64,000 nt of DNA from Trichoplax adhaerens (lineage: Eukaryota > Placozoa > Uniplacotomia > Trichoplacea > Trichoplacidae). Each line of letters opens with the position of its first letter. Within the stretch, counting starts at the first letter, position 1. Below, piece after piece: positions 24,001 through 38,300 of the stretch. The stretch is taken from NCBI RefSeq assembly GCF_000150275.1, contig NW_002060945.1, forward strand, positions 6,783,751 through 6,847,750, written 5' to 3'. Position numbers and translations under genes: made by a program. The notes beneath the pieces are model-generated. The model saw nothing but the letters and a program-made list of their open reading frames with translations, had not been told where the DNA came from and searched no databases.

Positions 24001-27000
24001 AATATTCAAAGTTGAAATGGATTTAATATATTTTTAAAAGATTCCGGTGAAGTACTTGATGTAGTTAAATTACGCTTCGTCCAAGTAATGAGAAAGTATC
24101 AAGAATTATCGCCTACAATATTTCAAATGGAAAGTGGTAGATTCGATGTCAGCAATATGTTATTGCAGACTAGAGAGTCCACAAACGAATCACTAGAACT
24201 CGAACTCATTCAATTGCTATCTAATGTTCCTATTGATAGCTTTAAATGGCTGCAGGTAAATCTCATTTAAATTGTGTAAGTTGCATACTATTTTCTAAGA
24301 TATTTTTATTTTCTATATGAAATATAGACCAAGTCATCTAGCAGCTCACCTTTCAGAATATTGCTTTCCATATATCAAAATACAGCACGTAATCAGACAC
24401 GAAAATTGACACTTTCATTAATTCGTAAGGTATTACCTTATATAATTAATGTCCGCTACATTATCAAATAGACAATACTAATCTCAATTACTTTAAAAGC
24501 AAATTTGATGCATAATTATGCACTTTTAATTTTTCTACATGTACAGATTTTAGCCAATACTGGACTATTTGAGAAAAATGAGCCGGAAATTGATTTATGG
24601 ATAGAATGCTTGAGAGATCATAGTGTACACGATATAGCATTCATAAATGATTGGTTAGATGAAACGATAAGGCAATTATTGCAAAACCCTTACGATGCGA
24701 TAGGTGTTCTAACTTCCGAAAACGCAAAGGCAGCGACGTCCCTAAATAAAGGAGAAGGCCCTAGGTAATTGACAGAAAAATCTATGTAATTTTTACTATT
24801 TCAAATATTTCATTCATATTGCTGGCCCTACCTTTTTTAAACTTTTGTAATTTATCCTTTAGTCTTCCATGCAGTCCTCTTGCAAGTGCAAGCTTACTAT
24901 GTTACTCCAGATATATGGAAAGTGACAAAACCGAAAATTACCCAATCCTTAGTAAGTTATAACGCCAGATTGTTATAAAAATTTTATCAAATTACTGCAT
25001 TGTTCTTCGTTTTTGAATATTTTCCGTTAAAATTAAAGGAAACTTGGCACAATATTTGGGTAGGATTTTTAAAGGTATCAGTCGCTATCGGTGTGACGTA
25101 CTTGGAATTGTTCATAAATTAGTTCTAAAAGTGATCGATAAAGAAATCTTGTCTTCTAGGTAGGCGCAAGTATAAATGTAATTAATTATCAGACTTCATT
25201 TTCCATCATATATTCACTGAATGGTAAAATTGATATCATTCATTATCGCTCTGTTTTAATTGCCCATGGCATATAGCAAATCGTTAATCTTTAATATGTG
25301 GAAGCTACAACATACAAGCATAGTCCTATATCATGGTAATCTTGACAAATTTCTCTCCGGATTCTGGCCTAGTGACAAAATTGAACAGGTGAATTCTGCT
25401 TCAACTAAAATCGTTATATTATGGACTCTAAAGTTTATTTATTTATATAGGCTGTAAATCCTACCATCAAAGACAGCCTAAAACTTGCTATGAATCGAAT
25501 AAAAATCAAAGAAAGTATGAGAACCTGAACTTCATTAGCACTATCTTTAATATTTTGTGGATCTGTATTAAATTTTGCATCATATTGGTGTTTCATTGTA
25601 GATGAATCAAGATCCATAAAAAAAGAATTATATGAATTACTAGCGCCTCTAAATTCTAATTCAATTTATAGCTCATTGGGAGATATTGTCAATTTCTGCA
25701 AAGACTTTCTAAAAAATGATTATGAAGTTGTTATCAACATTGTAAGGCGTCGATCCTTAATTATCATAGGTATGTCGATGATTACTGCTGAAATGCTATA
25801 ATTGTAGTAGATGTAATATTTGAAATATATTATAATTTTTTCGTAGGAAAACCTATTGGAGAAGAATGTCTAAAAGCATTACTAAATCAGTATACAATAT
25901 CAGATCTACTTGAAGAATTGTTTTCATTATTAATTGACTCCGTCATTGTAGCTAACAGCGAAAATAGCAGTTACATAATACCATTATCGAAACGTAAAGC
26001 TGAAAATAACGACCTCGAGGGAACCTCAGTATCACCTAGGAAATTAAAGAAGCTTATTACTAGCGACTCAGAACCCTCTTATCAGCACACTGATATTAAG
26101 TTGGAACCTTATATTTCTACAATTGTGCTTAATTCTATCAAAACATCCATGATTTCTTCGGATAATGTCGACGTACTATTAAGAGAGTTTTTGTACTATG
26201 TAGCTATGGTCATGTCAAGCTTTCATATAGAAAAAGCGGTGAGTTAGTAATATCTTCGAGGAAAATAGCCTAGTAACAATTAAACTATCGTAACTTTTAT
26301 TATTTCATAGGTATCTGATGAAGTAGAACTTATAGTTATCCCAGCGTTCGAAGAATTTTTTAATAAAATTTGCAATTGGATTGATAAAGTTAAAGCAGTT
26401 GATAATAATGCCGAGTCCCTAATATTGAACATCGCCAGTGTAATATTGCATAACTGTTTGATCGATCTCTGTTTTGAACTCAATTACAGCCGTAAAGCAT
26501 TATTGAAGACCTGGCTGCTCGGTTATGCCAGAGTTGTATTTACAACTTATACAAAATTAAATCATGGCAATTCTAAGGAAGAACTTAAAGATCGTTTTAT
26601 AATGAAGTATATTTCTAAATTGGGCTGTAACTACGATCTACTTGTGCACGAGCAATCCCAATTAGATGACTACAGTAAGTCAAGCGAACAACATTGCAAG
26701 CAACCATTATGATAATTATTTTATATATTATTTTGTAACCATACTGCAACTATCTTTTTGATAGAGAATCCTGACAACATCGATGTAGATATATGGTTGC
26801 GTTTGGTTCGTGAATTTTGTTCTAGCTTCGATGCAAAAAGCAACTTAAAAATTTTGAATATCGTTCTTCAATCAAAGTTGCCTCAGGATGACTTTAGATG
26901 CACCATTTCGTCAGTTCTTCCACATATACTACGAAATGATACCCTAATTAGTCAGATGCCGGAAAATCTTTGGTTTAACCTAGTGTCATCGACAATAAAT

Positions 27001-30000
27001 GAAGATTTCGGATCTTTAGAAACAGCTATAATAGACGTTATGCTTCAACACGTTAACATACGTCCACTACCATTAAGCACTGTAAATTATTGCTTAAAAA
27101 ATAGCGGTATATTACATCTAAGTGTCCTGACGGCATTGATTTTAGATAGTCCTTTGCATGTGATGATCTTTGAAAATCGAATATTATCAAGCAAATCCAT
27201 TCCTCTTGAGTCTGAAACCTCCGAATTTTTAAAGCTTTTGGTTCATTACTGCGAGAACGTTAACCAGAATAATAAAATATCTGGCAAGTACAATACTCCA
27301 CACTTACGATTATACGCCGAAATTTACGTTTTCAATGAAAATTGTACTCTTTGTTCACGCTTTACCGTAGGTTACTCTTACTTATAAGACAATTTCTTTC
27401 TAGTTTCTTGTCTAAAGATGTTTGCTGAAATGTTTTGGCCAAATGCTTTTAACCTGTTACACAGTATTCCTGTAACATGTGATTCTCCGAATGAGGTTAG
27501 GGTATTAAGTAAATTCAATATCGTATTGATCAAGAAAGAATGTCTGAAGTTCTACTCTTTTTTTCTGTAGAAGCTGATATACAAGATTGTGTGTCACTTA
27601 TGCAAACTTAATCGTAAGTTCTGAACTTATACCAAATGATCGAATGCAACTTTAGTAATAATTATTATATTTCTCACATAAAAAGTTATACCAGAAAATA
27701 TTCGTGATGTCTTGCATGAAATAATAACAAATCTACTGCATCGTGAAGACTTTATCTGGAATAAGTACAATTATTCTCGATAGAGTAGAGACTTAATTCA
27801 ATGTTTACTCTGTTTTAGTAACCATAAGAATAATTATGATCTAGATACCAGCTACTTATACTTGCAACCGTAACGGCAAAGTTGGATAGAGAAACTGAAT
27901 TATACTTCATCACGGCCTGCTTTAAAGGTTTGCAAAAATTATTGGATCAAAAAGGTAAAATATCCTAGTAAATACATCGAATTCTATTTGTTTATATCAG
28001 TCGATACTGTTTAACATTCTGGTCATCAATATCTGCTTAGTAGACGAAAACCAAATTACTCTAATGAGTCAGTATTCAAGCATCGTCCAAGCTAAACTAA
28101 CGGAGGTTTGTAACTATTCGAATAATTTACTACAATAATTAAATGTTTTCTAAGGTGCGTATATAATCCCTTAGATGCCTTTATTTTGCAGAGTTTATGT
28201 CAAAGTTCTACACTTGAAATCGATTTTTGGAAAAATTTTGTTGATGCCATTTGCATGTACGTGATGTACCTTAAATTCGTATATCATCATCGCAACATTC
28301 AGCAATATTCGTATTTAGAAGCTCTTCAATAATACACTAAATATATTTTCTCATATCCGCAGGAAAGACACTTTCTTCAAACCTACCATAGATACCTTAG
28401 TTACAAGTATAGATATCATTTCCAAGATAAAGCCGCAAGATATCTCCGAACAACTTACAGTATTGTATCGACACTTCATGGTATTGATCTCAACTCATAA
28501 TAGTTTGCTACCACTGTTTGCGACAGAAAAAAGTAAATCAGCTATCATGCTCCGTTACTAGCATTTTTGTAACTGTTCGATGATCATTATGTAGAATAAA
28601 TACGCAATATTGGACTGTACTATAAGAAACAAAAATTTTTATTATGTAACGGGTTTGCCTCAGAAACAATTATTTCCCCTTCATAGATGTTACCGAAGAT
28701 GATGAATGTTCGATATTGCAATTGCTTATCACCATTGAAAATTTGTCATCCGGAAGCTGCTGCGAACAAGATGATCTGGTACCGCTGCTGTGTATTTATA
28801 CAGCCACATTAAAGAGGAAAGGTATGTTTAGTCCATACGTAATTCCGTACTACATATTACTATGGTATTGCTGTGCTAATAATTAGCGTACTTCGATTAT
28901 CGTAATTTAGATCAACAAACACTGTATCTCCTACAGAAATACGAATCGAATGATTTTCCGATAGCTAATGTTTGGTATGAATTATTAATTATCAATGCTT
29001 CAGTCATAACATAATTTAAGTAATGAGAAATTATTGTAATACTTTGATGCTTAAATCTCCGGTCTTTAAGTTCACCTATAATTTGGGGCCCTGCTGCTAA
29101 AGAATACTTTAAAAATCGAAGTAAATCTGCTAGCTTTCAAACTCTCTGGGAACAACCTAGTATGCAGGAAATTTTATCAATTCTAGATCGTAAACAAATG
29201 AGAAAAAGTATCATTAATTTTCCTTTATCTCGCAATTTAAAGGTACATATGTTAAACTACTTGCGTTGTAATAAGCTGCGTGCAATATTCCTGTAGAGCA
29301 TTCATGAAATAATACAGAATGTTGTTAATGTCATTGCAGGCGAAAATAGCACATTGGACATCATATTCCGACGATCCTACTCTATATGATCCTTGTTTCC
29401 TGTTACCACTCTTTTGTGGCCTGCTTCAACCAGGTACCGGCTTGAATGTAAAATACAATATCATGCTAAAGTCCCTGCAGTTTGCTTAATTTCTATATCT
29501 GTGAACATTAGGTTGTGTTGTTGACTGTCATCAATTCCTGGAAAGAGATTGTTTATGCTATTCTGCAGCTGCTCTTACCTCTGACGAAGATGATATTCGT
29601 GCCATGGGTTACTACATTTTAAGCACGTTTGAGTCAGTTGCCGCTGATAGTAGATTTCGCGAAAAAACTCAGGTTGACGGAGTCTGATATCAATACGCAT
29701 GTTGTAATGCTACGCACTTAGTACCACTGATTAATTATTATTGATATTCGATTTAGATTTTCATGGTACTAGACACCTTAAAGAACAGTATCACTAGCCC
29801 AAACTACAAGCTAGCCGGCATTACAGTCAATTTAATTGCATGTTACGTCGATGTTGTCCTTCATCCCGGTAATATCGGTGCACCTAACTAAAAATATAAT
29901 TTTATCAGGTTATTATCTCTGATGCGTCTACAATATTGTTGATCTAGAGGATAAAATGTATCTAGTGCTCAACGAATATCTTCTGAAGAAACCAACTTTA

Positions 30001-32075
30001 AATCTTCGTTCGTTACATCTGTTTCAAGGCCTGTTTACAAGCCCTAATGAGAAGGTTAGCAGTCTTCCATGATAGACCATCTAAAATTGATCTCTTAAAA
30101 TGACCTTGCAAAAAATAATGTTATAGGAGCGATCATGGGCATTGAATCTCTTGAAAAATAGTTTTCGAAGAATTGAAGACTACAGCCTATACATAAAGGA
30201 AGAAATTACTCTATCTTTATTATGTTATTACAATTCCTTCTCTTGTGATACAGAGTCTCAGGTAGTCTTGTGCTCTTAAGAATCTGATAGAAATTGTTTT
30301 TTATGACCTCAAAAATTTTATTCGGTCCGTATAGGATGCTATCTTCCAGATTTTTTATAATGCTTGCAAAATACCCAGTATAGCAGTATCTTTATTAAAA
30401 CATTACGGTTTCATAAATTGGATCCATATTCTGCTTCATGATAAGCGGTAAGAATAATATTAATGGTGGTGTTTATATATAGAGCCCAAATATCTATACA
30501 TCTTAACTTTGATTTATTAAACGTTCATTTCTAGGCGTGACTCGACTATTAGAACGAATCATGCTTTGAATATTCTTCTACAGTTATGGACAGCTGCTAA
30601 AAATTTGAGCGATGTACGCGTGGTAAATGATATTGCAAACCAAGTTTTCCCTTTGTGTCTAATTGTGATGAAATATTTCAGGTACTGCGAAATTATATTC
30701 ACTAGCACGATATTATCTTGTCTTGGTTTTAATTTGTTCAAATTTTAACATTCTTTAGTAAAAAGTGCCCCTCCGAAAGTCAAATAAATTGCTTAATTGG
30801 TCTCCTAGACTCGCTTACCAACTACTTTGCAAGGAACACCGAACCTCTGTGCTATGCAAGCGAAATTTTAAATCATTCGCCTAGTTATTTTTTGCTGTTA
30901 CTGGGGTCACTCATAGTTCAAGTCAAGGACAACTTTTATAGCAATAACTCTAACTTAGGCTCTACTAGCGGTTTAAAATTTCAGATAAGTAAATTTCTTC
31001 AATTAGGTGTTATGAATGATAAAAATACCTCTACAGAATTATCTTTACAACGATTAAGCCAAAAGAGAAACTCACAAACAATGAAAGAGCATATAGATGC
31101 TGAATGGCATTTAAAAATCGTAAATATTATCATCCGTTGCAAATTTACTAATAATACTTTACGTCCTTTAAGTGAATCATTACCTTGCACTAACCATACT
31201 AGCGGAAATAGTAATTCTGATGGAACTGTGCAAAACAACACAGANNNNNNNNNNNNNNNNNNNNNNNNNNNNNNNNNNNNNNNNNNNNNNNNNNNNNNNN
31301 NNNNNNNNNNNNNNNNNNNNNNNNNNNNNNNNNNNNNNNNNNNNNNNNNNNNNNNNNNNNNNNNNNNNNNNNNNNNNNNNNNNNNNNNNNNNNNNNNNNN
31401 NNNNNNNNNNNNNNNNNNNNNNNNNNNNNNNNNNAAGAGATTACTATTAATGTACAAATCATGTAAGTAACTAATAATAAATTAGAAGATTTTAATCATC
31501 TAACATACTCAAACCTTAATTACTGTTTTATTCCATGTAGATGAAAGCTTTAGTAATATGATCATGAAATGGTCCCGCTTAAATCAAATATTTATTATAT
31601 TGTGGACAGAATTGCAAAAACATTCTGTTTACGACTCAACTGATTACAGGAATTATATGGATAAAATTTGCAAGCTATTAACGGCCGATTCGAGTATATA
31701 TCATCAATTTAGTACGAAAATACTGCCGCAATTCGACGCGGGTCTTATCGAAGCTGAATCACCATTAATGAATCATGGTATGTTAATTAAGATGATTACT
31801 GTATTTGGTAACCAATAATGCGTAAATACTCAATAAGTATCATTTTAATATTTCCTTGCTCAGAATATGTGATAGTATCCACTGGATTAATAACTCAAGA
31901 ATTATGGAACGAGAAATTACAGCCAGTTAATTTCCTGTTATACATCGCACGTTGTGCATGCTTTGATGGCTCTTCCAGTATGGAGATAGGGCAAAATTAC
32001 ATCCAGCAATTAATGGATATCTTAGGCGGTGAGAAGAAAGTCAAGCAGATTTGCAAATTTAAAGACTATTTTTAG
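21080..32075 (+). CDS. URB1: URB1/NPA1, nucleolar pre-60S assembly factor
   Basis: Exons: 21080-21157, 21482-21766, 22310-22406, 22506-22588, 22707-23005, 23152-23356, 23493-23627, 23727-23922, 24041-24255, 24328-24429, 24547-24764, 24863-24951, 25039-25159, 25277-25388, 25451-25514, 25602-25769, 25847-26238, 26311-26674, 26765-27370, 27404-27495, 27571-27613, 27695-27764, 27845-27954, 28041-28105, 28192-28256, 28363-28532, 28687-28821, 28887-28974, 29071-29242, 29340-29433, 29512-29672, 29757-29868, 29948-30054, 30127-30261, 30335-30447, 30535-30681, 30759-31462, 31541-31777, 31864-32075. They sum to 6,861 nt (2,286 aa; human 2,271). URB1 scaffolds early 60S pre-ribosomes in the nucleolus. 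Family anchors are LLTSMVD..TAREVSSNFNF, CCSVKHGVCF, FEKNEPEIDLWIECL, SPIIWGPAAKEYF, WEQPSMQEIL, YDPCFLLPLF and CVVDCHQFLERDC. Exon 37 contains the assembly gap. The exon 19/20 junction and the N-terminus (shorter than human) are the least certain parts. Confidence 0.93.
31245..31434. other. Assembly gap of 190 N inside URB1 exon 37
   Basis: A run of N bases. The reading frames before and after the gap are the same if the gap is exactly 190 nt, so its stated length is compatible with a single uninterrupted exon, though an intron inside cannot be excluded. Confidence 0.98.
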
Positions 32076-32323
32076 TGACTAGACGATAGGAACACAATTT
32101 GATACGCTGCGGAAATGTTCTGCGATAATTTGTACCGATTACCCATACATTGTGTATAAAGTTTGCTTTGTATAATTTCATAACGTGTCTAATGTAGATC
32201 CTATCATCAAATAACCGGCAAGATCACATATATTTGGTTGATTATTGAGCTTTGATTCATGCCGGATTTGTACATATTTTGATATATGTGTTAAGGCTAA
32301 TTTATGTTATTGATTCTGATATT

Positions 32324-32329
32324 AATAAA
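32324..32329 (+). terminator. Candidate URB1 polyadenylation signal
   Basis: AATAAA about 250 nt after the URB1 stop codon, within a TTAATAAATAAATT context. Confidence 0.5.
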
Positions 32330-35300
32330 TAAATTAACTATTAAGTGTTATCTCATATTTAATTATTATCCTGTTTTATACGTATTACCTTTAATATTGA
32401 TTTATATCACGTTGTCTAAAGAATGTTATTGACAAATTAAGAGATTCATATTCAGATGGTGTTATATTATTATATGACTAAGTAGACGTATAGAGTCTCA
32501 ACATCAATTACATAAACCATCAATTTTATGCAATTTTGCTACAGTTTCTATTGGCAATAAATAAAGTGTTTAAAAGTTATTGTTAACGTCAACTAGGACA
32601 TAGTATTATATTAGCAAGAAATGATAACATTATGGCTGAGCTAAATTTACCTAAAAGTTGCTAAAGTAGATCGATATCATGATCACTATGGATGTCTATT
32701 TTTAAGATTACTACGATGAAAAAGCATGACTCATCCAATTAGCTCCACCTTATTTTCGATGAGCTGTATGTAAAGTCATGACCTTAATTCTATTTTGAGT
32801 GATGCTACCCGAGGCTATTTCATGTCATTGAAATTTACCAAATTTGTTTTTCAAAGTGTAACCAGTTGTAAATCAAGAATAAATAATATCTGTTATTATT
32901 AGTATTTTAATAATTATTGTTTATTTAATATAATTCATTAACTAATTAATTAATTATTTTAATATACTATCGAATGGTATGAGAGTTGAAATAATTTCTA
33001 CAGGCAAATGACATGATCATAGTAGGGATAATCGCTCGGATCAATTTAAATAATGCCAATACTATTTTATTAATTGATCATCATGTCATGACTCATGAGT
33101 CGATATAGAAGGATGATTATTATCATTATTACCAAAATAGATCTTAAAGTATACTTTATGATCATATAATAAATTGAAAGATTGAAAAAGGAATAAAAAC
33201 TGATTGACAAGGTTAATCCTGTCAATAAGAAATTGACTGTGTCTGGTTATCTGTCTGCAAATTATTCTAATGAATGTTTACTCTATTTATCAACAGGTTA
33301 TCTTTGAATTGCACCGCAAACAGTCAATTGGCAATTTCAATGCGGATGAACAATAACTAAATTAAATGTCTTCAAAGTCTAGATGATCATCTCGAAATTT
33401 AATACAAACATGATGCATGCCAACACTATGGGAAAAATATGACATTTCTTCATAATAAGAAATTATGATACTATTTATCCAAGAAATTTATCCATCACTT
33501 CATTAACTCATCACTGTATCCACGTACAAAATGGTATATTCATCACCATGCCTTTTGTAGTTTGTTCAAAAATAAATTTAACTTAGTTAGAGCTATATTA
33601 GAATGATTTTTAATTGATCAATAGTTATAACTACACTATATGTAATTGCTCACTATTCGAGACTGCCTCAGGTAGAGTTATCTAACATTGAGAATTGAAA
33701 TGCTCGTAAACTATGCTACTAAATTATCATAACCATTCAGAATCATCCCATTAGCTGTCTATTAAAAGATAGTAATGATATAGCAACTATGTAGCAAATA
33801 AAGATACAAAAACAATGTAATTCAATTATAATTTGAGGTTAATTGTAATTATAATAAATTAATAATAACAATCTTCCTCATTAATGATTTAAACTTTCAT
33901 TACATTAAATGATGGCATGATCTGAATAGAAGTATTGGCATTAATTAGTCTAGTTGATATAAAGCGATATCGTTAGCAAGTTTTTATATACAGACTTGTG
34001 CTAAAATGTATAAATAAACAGTGCACAAATTAACGATCTTTCCACATTTGCTGATAAAAACGGAAATGTATTGATAAGAAATTTAACCAACAGTAATGCA
34101 ATATAGAATTAATAAATATAGCTCTGATATAAGAGAGTTATCATTTCAAACTCAACTGATTTCTGTAAATAATCAGACTAACAACATTAGTAGACGATTA
34201 ATATACTATATGTCGTCGAATTCATGTATCGTCGTCTTGCATCATTGAAAGTGTGATGGTGATAAGTGATGACTAATCGGCTGTTGATCTATTGAGAATA
34301 GACATAATAATTCAATTGTTTAGCTTTACTATAAGATTTTGATTTTGAATACAATCAATAGAGTGATCATAAAGTTTAATTCAAATTATGTCATTAACGA
34401 TGATAATAGTAGCTAATTCATAAGGCTAATTTAAATATAAGCTAAAAGGATCAATAAGCTTGTTATTAATTAGTTCGTTTATTCATCGACAACGTGCTAT
34501 CTCGAATTATCTACTCTAAATTATCGTAAGCTCAAAACGATGAAAGAATTTTAATATTTTCTCCTCCTCGATTCAGTTCATATCATAACTGTTAAGACCA
34601 CAAAACCAGACGTTTTATTTAATTGTCAATGCGTATATTAATATGTCTGTCTGATATAAAATGATTGTTATGGAATAATTTTATGTCTATGCTGTCCATG
34701 GCGCCTAATTAAATGAAGTAAAAATTTAAGTTGTCGCACAGTACGCGCATCATTTGAAGACATTGTGTCTTGATTGTTTAGCCAACATTTGACAGTTTGT
34801 CGAAAATTATATTCATGTCATATTTTAGGACACACCTGATAATTTTCACACGAGAACCTGAAATTAATAATATCAAGCTAAATAAAGACCAAGACAAATC
34901 GATAATATATTCCAGTATAAGTAGTAAAATGACAGTATTTCATTTATGCTGTGATGATCAATTCAGCTCCATTAAATTATATGTCACCTATGATAGTGGG
35001 AATTACAGTTTCAAAATATGTCTTTTAATAAACACTACTTCTGACTAAAGGGGCCATCTTAGATAGAAATGATATCTCTCTAGTAATATTAAACTGTATA
35101 AACAAGAATTATCATCTACAAAATGAACGGAATCTAAATTAACCTACTATCTTGCCATCATTAGCGAATACCGACATAAGATGATGCTTTAAAAGGCTAG
35201 AATACATATCTTGCAATTTTGAAGTAACATACAACTGGTGTTTTTGATTAATAATAAGTTAATAATTCATCTTTTATTTCAAGCATATACGATAGTACTG

Positions 35301-38300
35301 AATTCTATTTAAATCGACATGTCTGAAGACTCTATAATTAAAGGCCAATTATGCCTACGGTCATTACTACCTTTTAATCAAAACCACGTTCTCTCGTAGT
35401 AAGAATACTAGGTTACTCATATCATTATAATGGTATTTCTTAATGAGCCTATCATTATCATATAAGATAGTAAAAGCTATTAAATCTATGGTAAAATTTT
35501 GTCATGGATCGAATTATGGTTTTTCAATACAATTGATGATGAAGGAGTATACAAAGAATACTTTTCAAAAAAAATAACAACAGATAATTGATATAATTAT
35601 CCTAGCTAAACACACAATTAGTTTTATACCTCTAGGCAACATTGATAGTCATCGAATGAAGCTGATAATTATTTTATTGTTAATGTATCATTTCTCTTTA
35701 TATTCTATTTCTTTAGCGATGGAAGCAAGTCAAACATGACTAGTTACCATAACTAAGATGTACTTCTCCATGCTATGCTGTTGCATTGGGTTGAATAATA
35801 CAAACTGATCTAGTAAATCGCGATGGTAAAGTACCCATATTTCTTTTCAAAACTAGATATGCAAGCATTATATTATAAAAATTAAACTAAGCACATATTG
35901 AAAGCAATCAAGGTTAATGTATGTTGGATTCGGATAAGATATGGCTTTGGCGACAGTGAATAATAATATATTGTAATAATAAATCTTTACGCGACTATTT
36001 TAAAAGTATTGACTGTTAGGTAGCAACTGGCGATTAAACACAGATCTGCTACACAAATACGCCTGCAGTGACCATATTTTGGGATGGAACTATTTATAGG
36101 AATGAGCTGAAAGGAAACTATAGACCTCGTAATCGAATAAAAAATAATCTACTTATGCATTGAGCACCATGCTAAATAATGTTACTGTCCAAAGGCGAGT
36201 TAATACTGACATCGTATCTAGTTATTGATATCACGGTAAACCTGAGCTTGCGATAGATCACAAGTTAATACCAAAATAATAATCTTCAGGAATAAATGTC
36301 TTATTTCAATTACACTTTAAGTTCGCCCGATTGAATTAAAATAGGTAATAAATGTGTAAGGAATGAAATTTAAGTTATCATTTCCATATGGTAATAATAG
36401 ACAGTTGATATAAAATATATACCAGTAGCTGCTCATTTTCTTAATCACTCTAGTCATAAATTATTTATTTATAAAAAGTAAATGCACAGGTATCAAAATT
36501 TTAATATTCTCAATTCTAACAGGGAGAATTTCGTAATACAGAAAACAACGAATGCATTGTATCGATTGAGGGAAGGTTGAAGAAATAATTCTTTATTTAT
36601 CTAAAACCATATTCATCTGAGCAAATTATTATGACAACATAGCTTTGTGTAATGAATAAAATTATGGAATATTAAATGTATAAAATCATAAATAAATATT
36701 AAAGTGAATTTTAATGCGATCCTTACTGATCCTTTGGTGTCATACTAAATACGTATAAGAGGTGTATAATCAGAAAATATTTAAAAATAGCATCTCCATT
36801 TTGTCCTTCTACAGTTTATCTTGGACGAGTATCTAAGTCAAATCAGTTTCAACACGTTTATGCTATCTCAGTCTTGTTAACATTATCTACCTTGCTTAAA
36901 TTATCATCAACAGCTAAGATCTAGACAGACTTCCTATGGTAAAGAGATCTAATCATATTGGTTTCAATTAATTTATAATAGAAAAGCATTGAAGCTTTAT
37001 ATTATATTACAATTAATGAAAATCAGTAAATTATTAACGAAATTATGGTTAAATTGCTTGTGCAATGATAAGCTAAGTCAAATAGCTAGCTATTTATCGA
37101 TACTGTAAGTACCGTAACAGTCTTAACTCTTCGGTATAGCTCAGAATTGCCACTTAAAGAATTAATCTTGGCAGCATTTTCAGTCCAATCGAGTACAAAG
37201 CCTATTAATTAACGCGCAGAGATATATTCTACAATACAATGGCAATTTTATTTACCGCTAACGGAATTTTAGCGATATTATATGATATACAAACTTAACG
37301 AATGGTGTTGGTTAATTAAATATCACTCTAAAATATTTTATTAAAGGCTATGATAACTTGATGCCTATACAAGTTGGGATATTAGCATCCAAGAAGGTCA
37401 TTTCCTTTTTCATAGGATATCATTTCTATAGCTAGTTAATGCAAATTGCTATATCATTCTAATAATTTTGAATTGTAACATCGTACATTCATCCTTATTA
37501 TTTATAATTTAATGTTATTCTGATTAAATACATACATAAAAAAGCCAAAAATTGTAAATTACTTCCTCTTTGAGTCAATCTAATTCAAACTGCATTTTAC
37601 TCTCAAATTTGATGATGAAAACAGTCGTTTCCTGCTCATTAATATTCTACTTTTTACGTAAAATCATCGTAGACTACCGGTATCCAATAGCTGTATAGTT
37701 AAAATTAACAAACTAAACTATAGATTCACTATATTTCTCAATCCGTATCGTATAAATTGGAAATAGTGGCTATATTTATAGTTACCTCCTACGCAAAATT
37801 CTTCAACTCCTACCTAATAGGAACATTGTTCGAATGTTTCTATTTTAAAAATTATTGTCATAGGAAATAAATATAATCTTCAATTTATCAATGTTCTATT
37901 AATACCGTTTTGAATCATTCAGTAAGATTGCCTTTCCATACAGTACTACCGTATAAAATAGTAGCAAGACGCCTTGACTTTAAAAACATAATTCTGTAAT
38001 TATCTTTTAATCAATCAATGTCTATAATATAAAACCCGTCAATCAAGATACGTCTATTTCCTAGATAAAGATTATTTATTATTAGCCTATTCAATTTAAC
38101 ATTAACTTGAATACTCTACAATAAAATAGTAGAACTGCTGGAGTTGATGGCTTAGAACTAAAAATATCCATTCTAAAAATACGGCTATTAACTAATTCAC
38201 TATTTTAAAAGTCTAGACCAACTAATAAAACTTATTTGATCTTGCCTTCAATTGTGGTAAGTAGTCTTATCCTTTCTAAGTATCTATAAAAGTGGATTGT

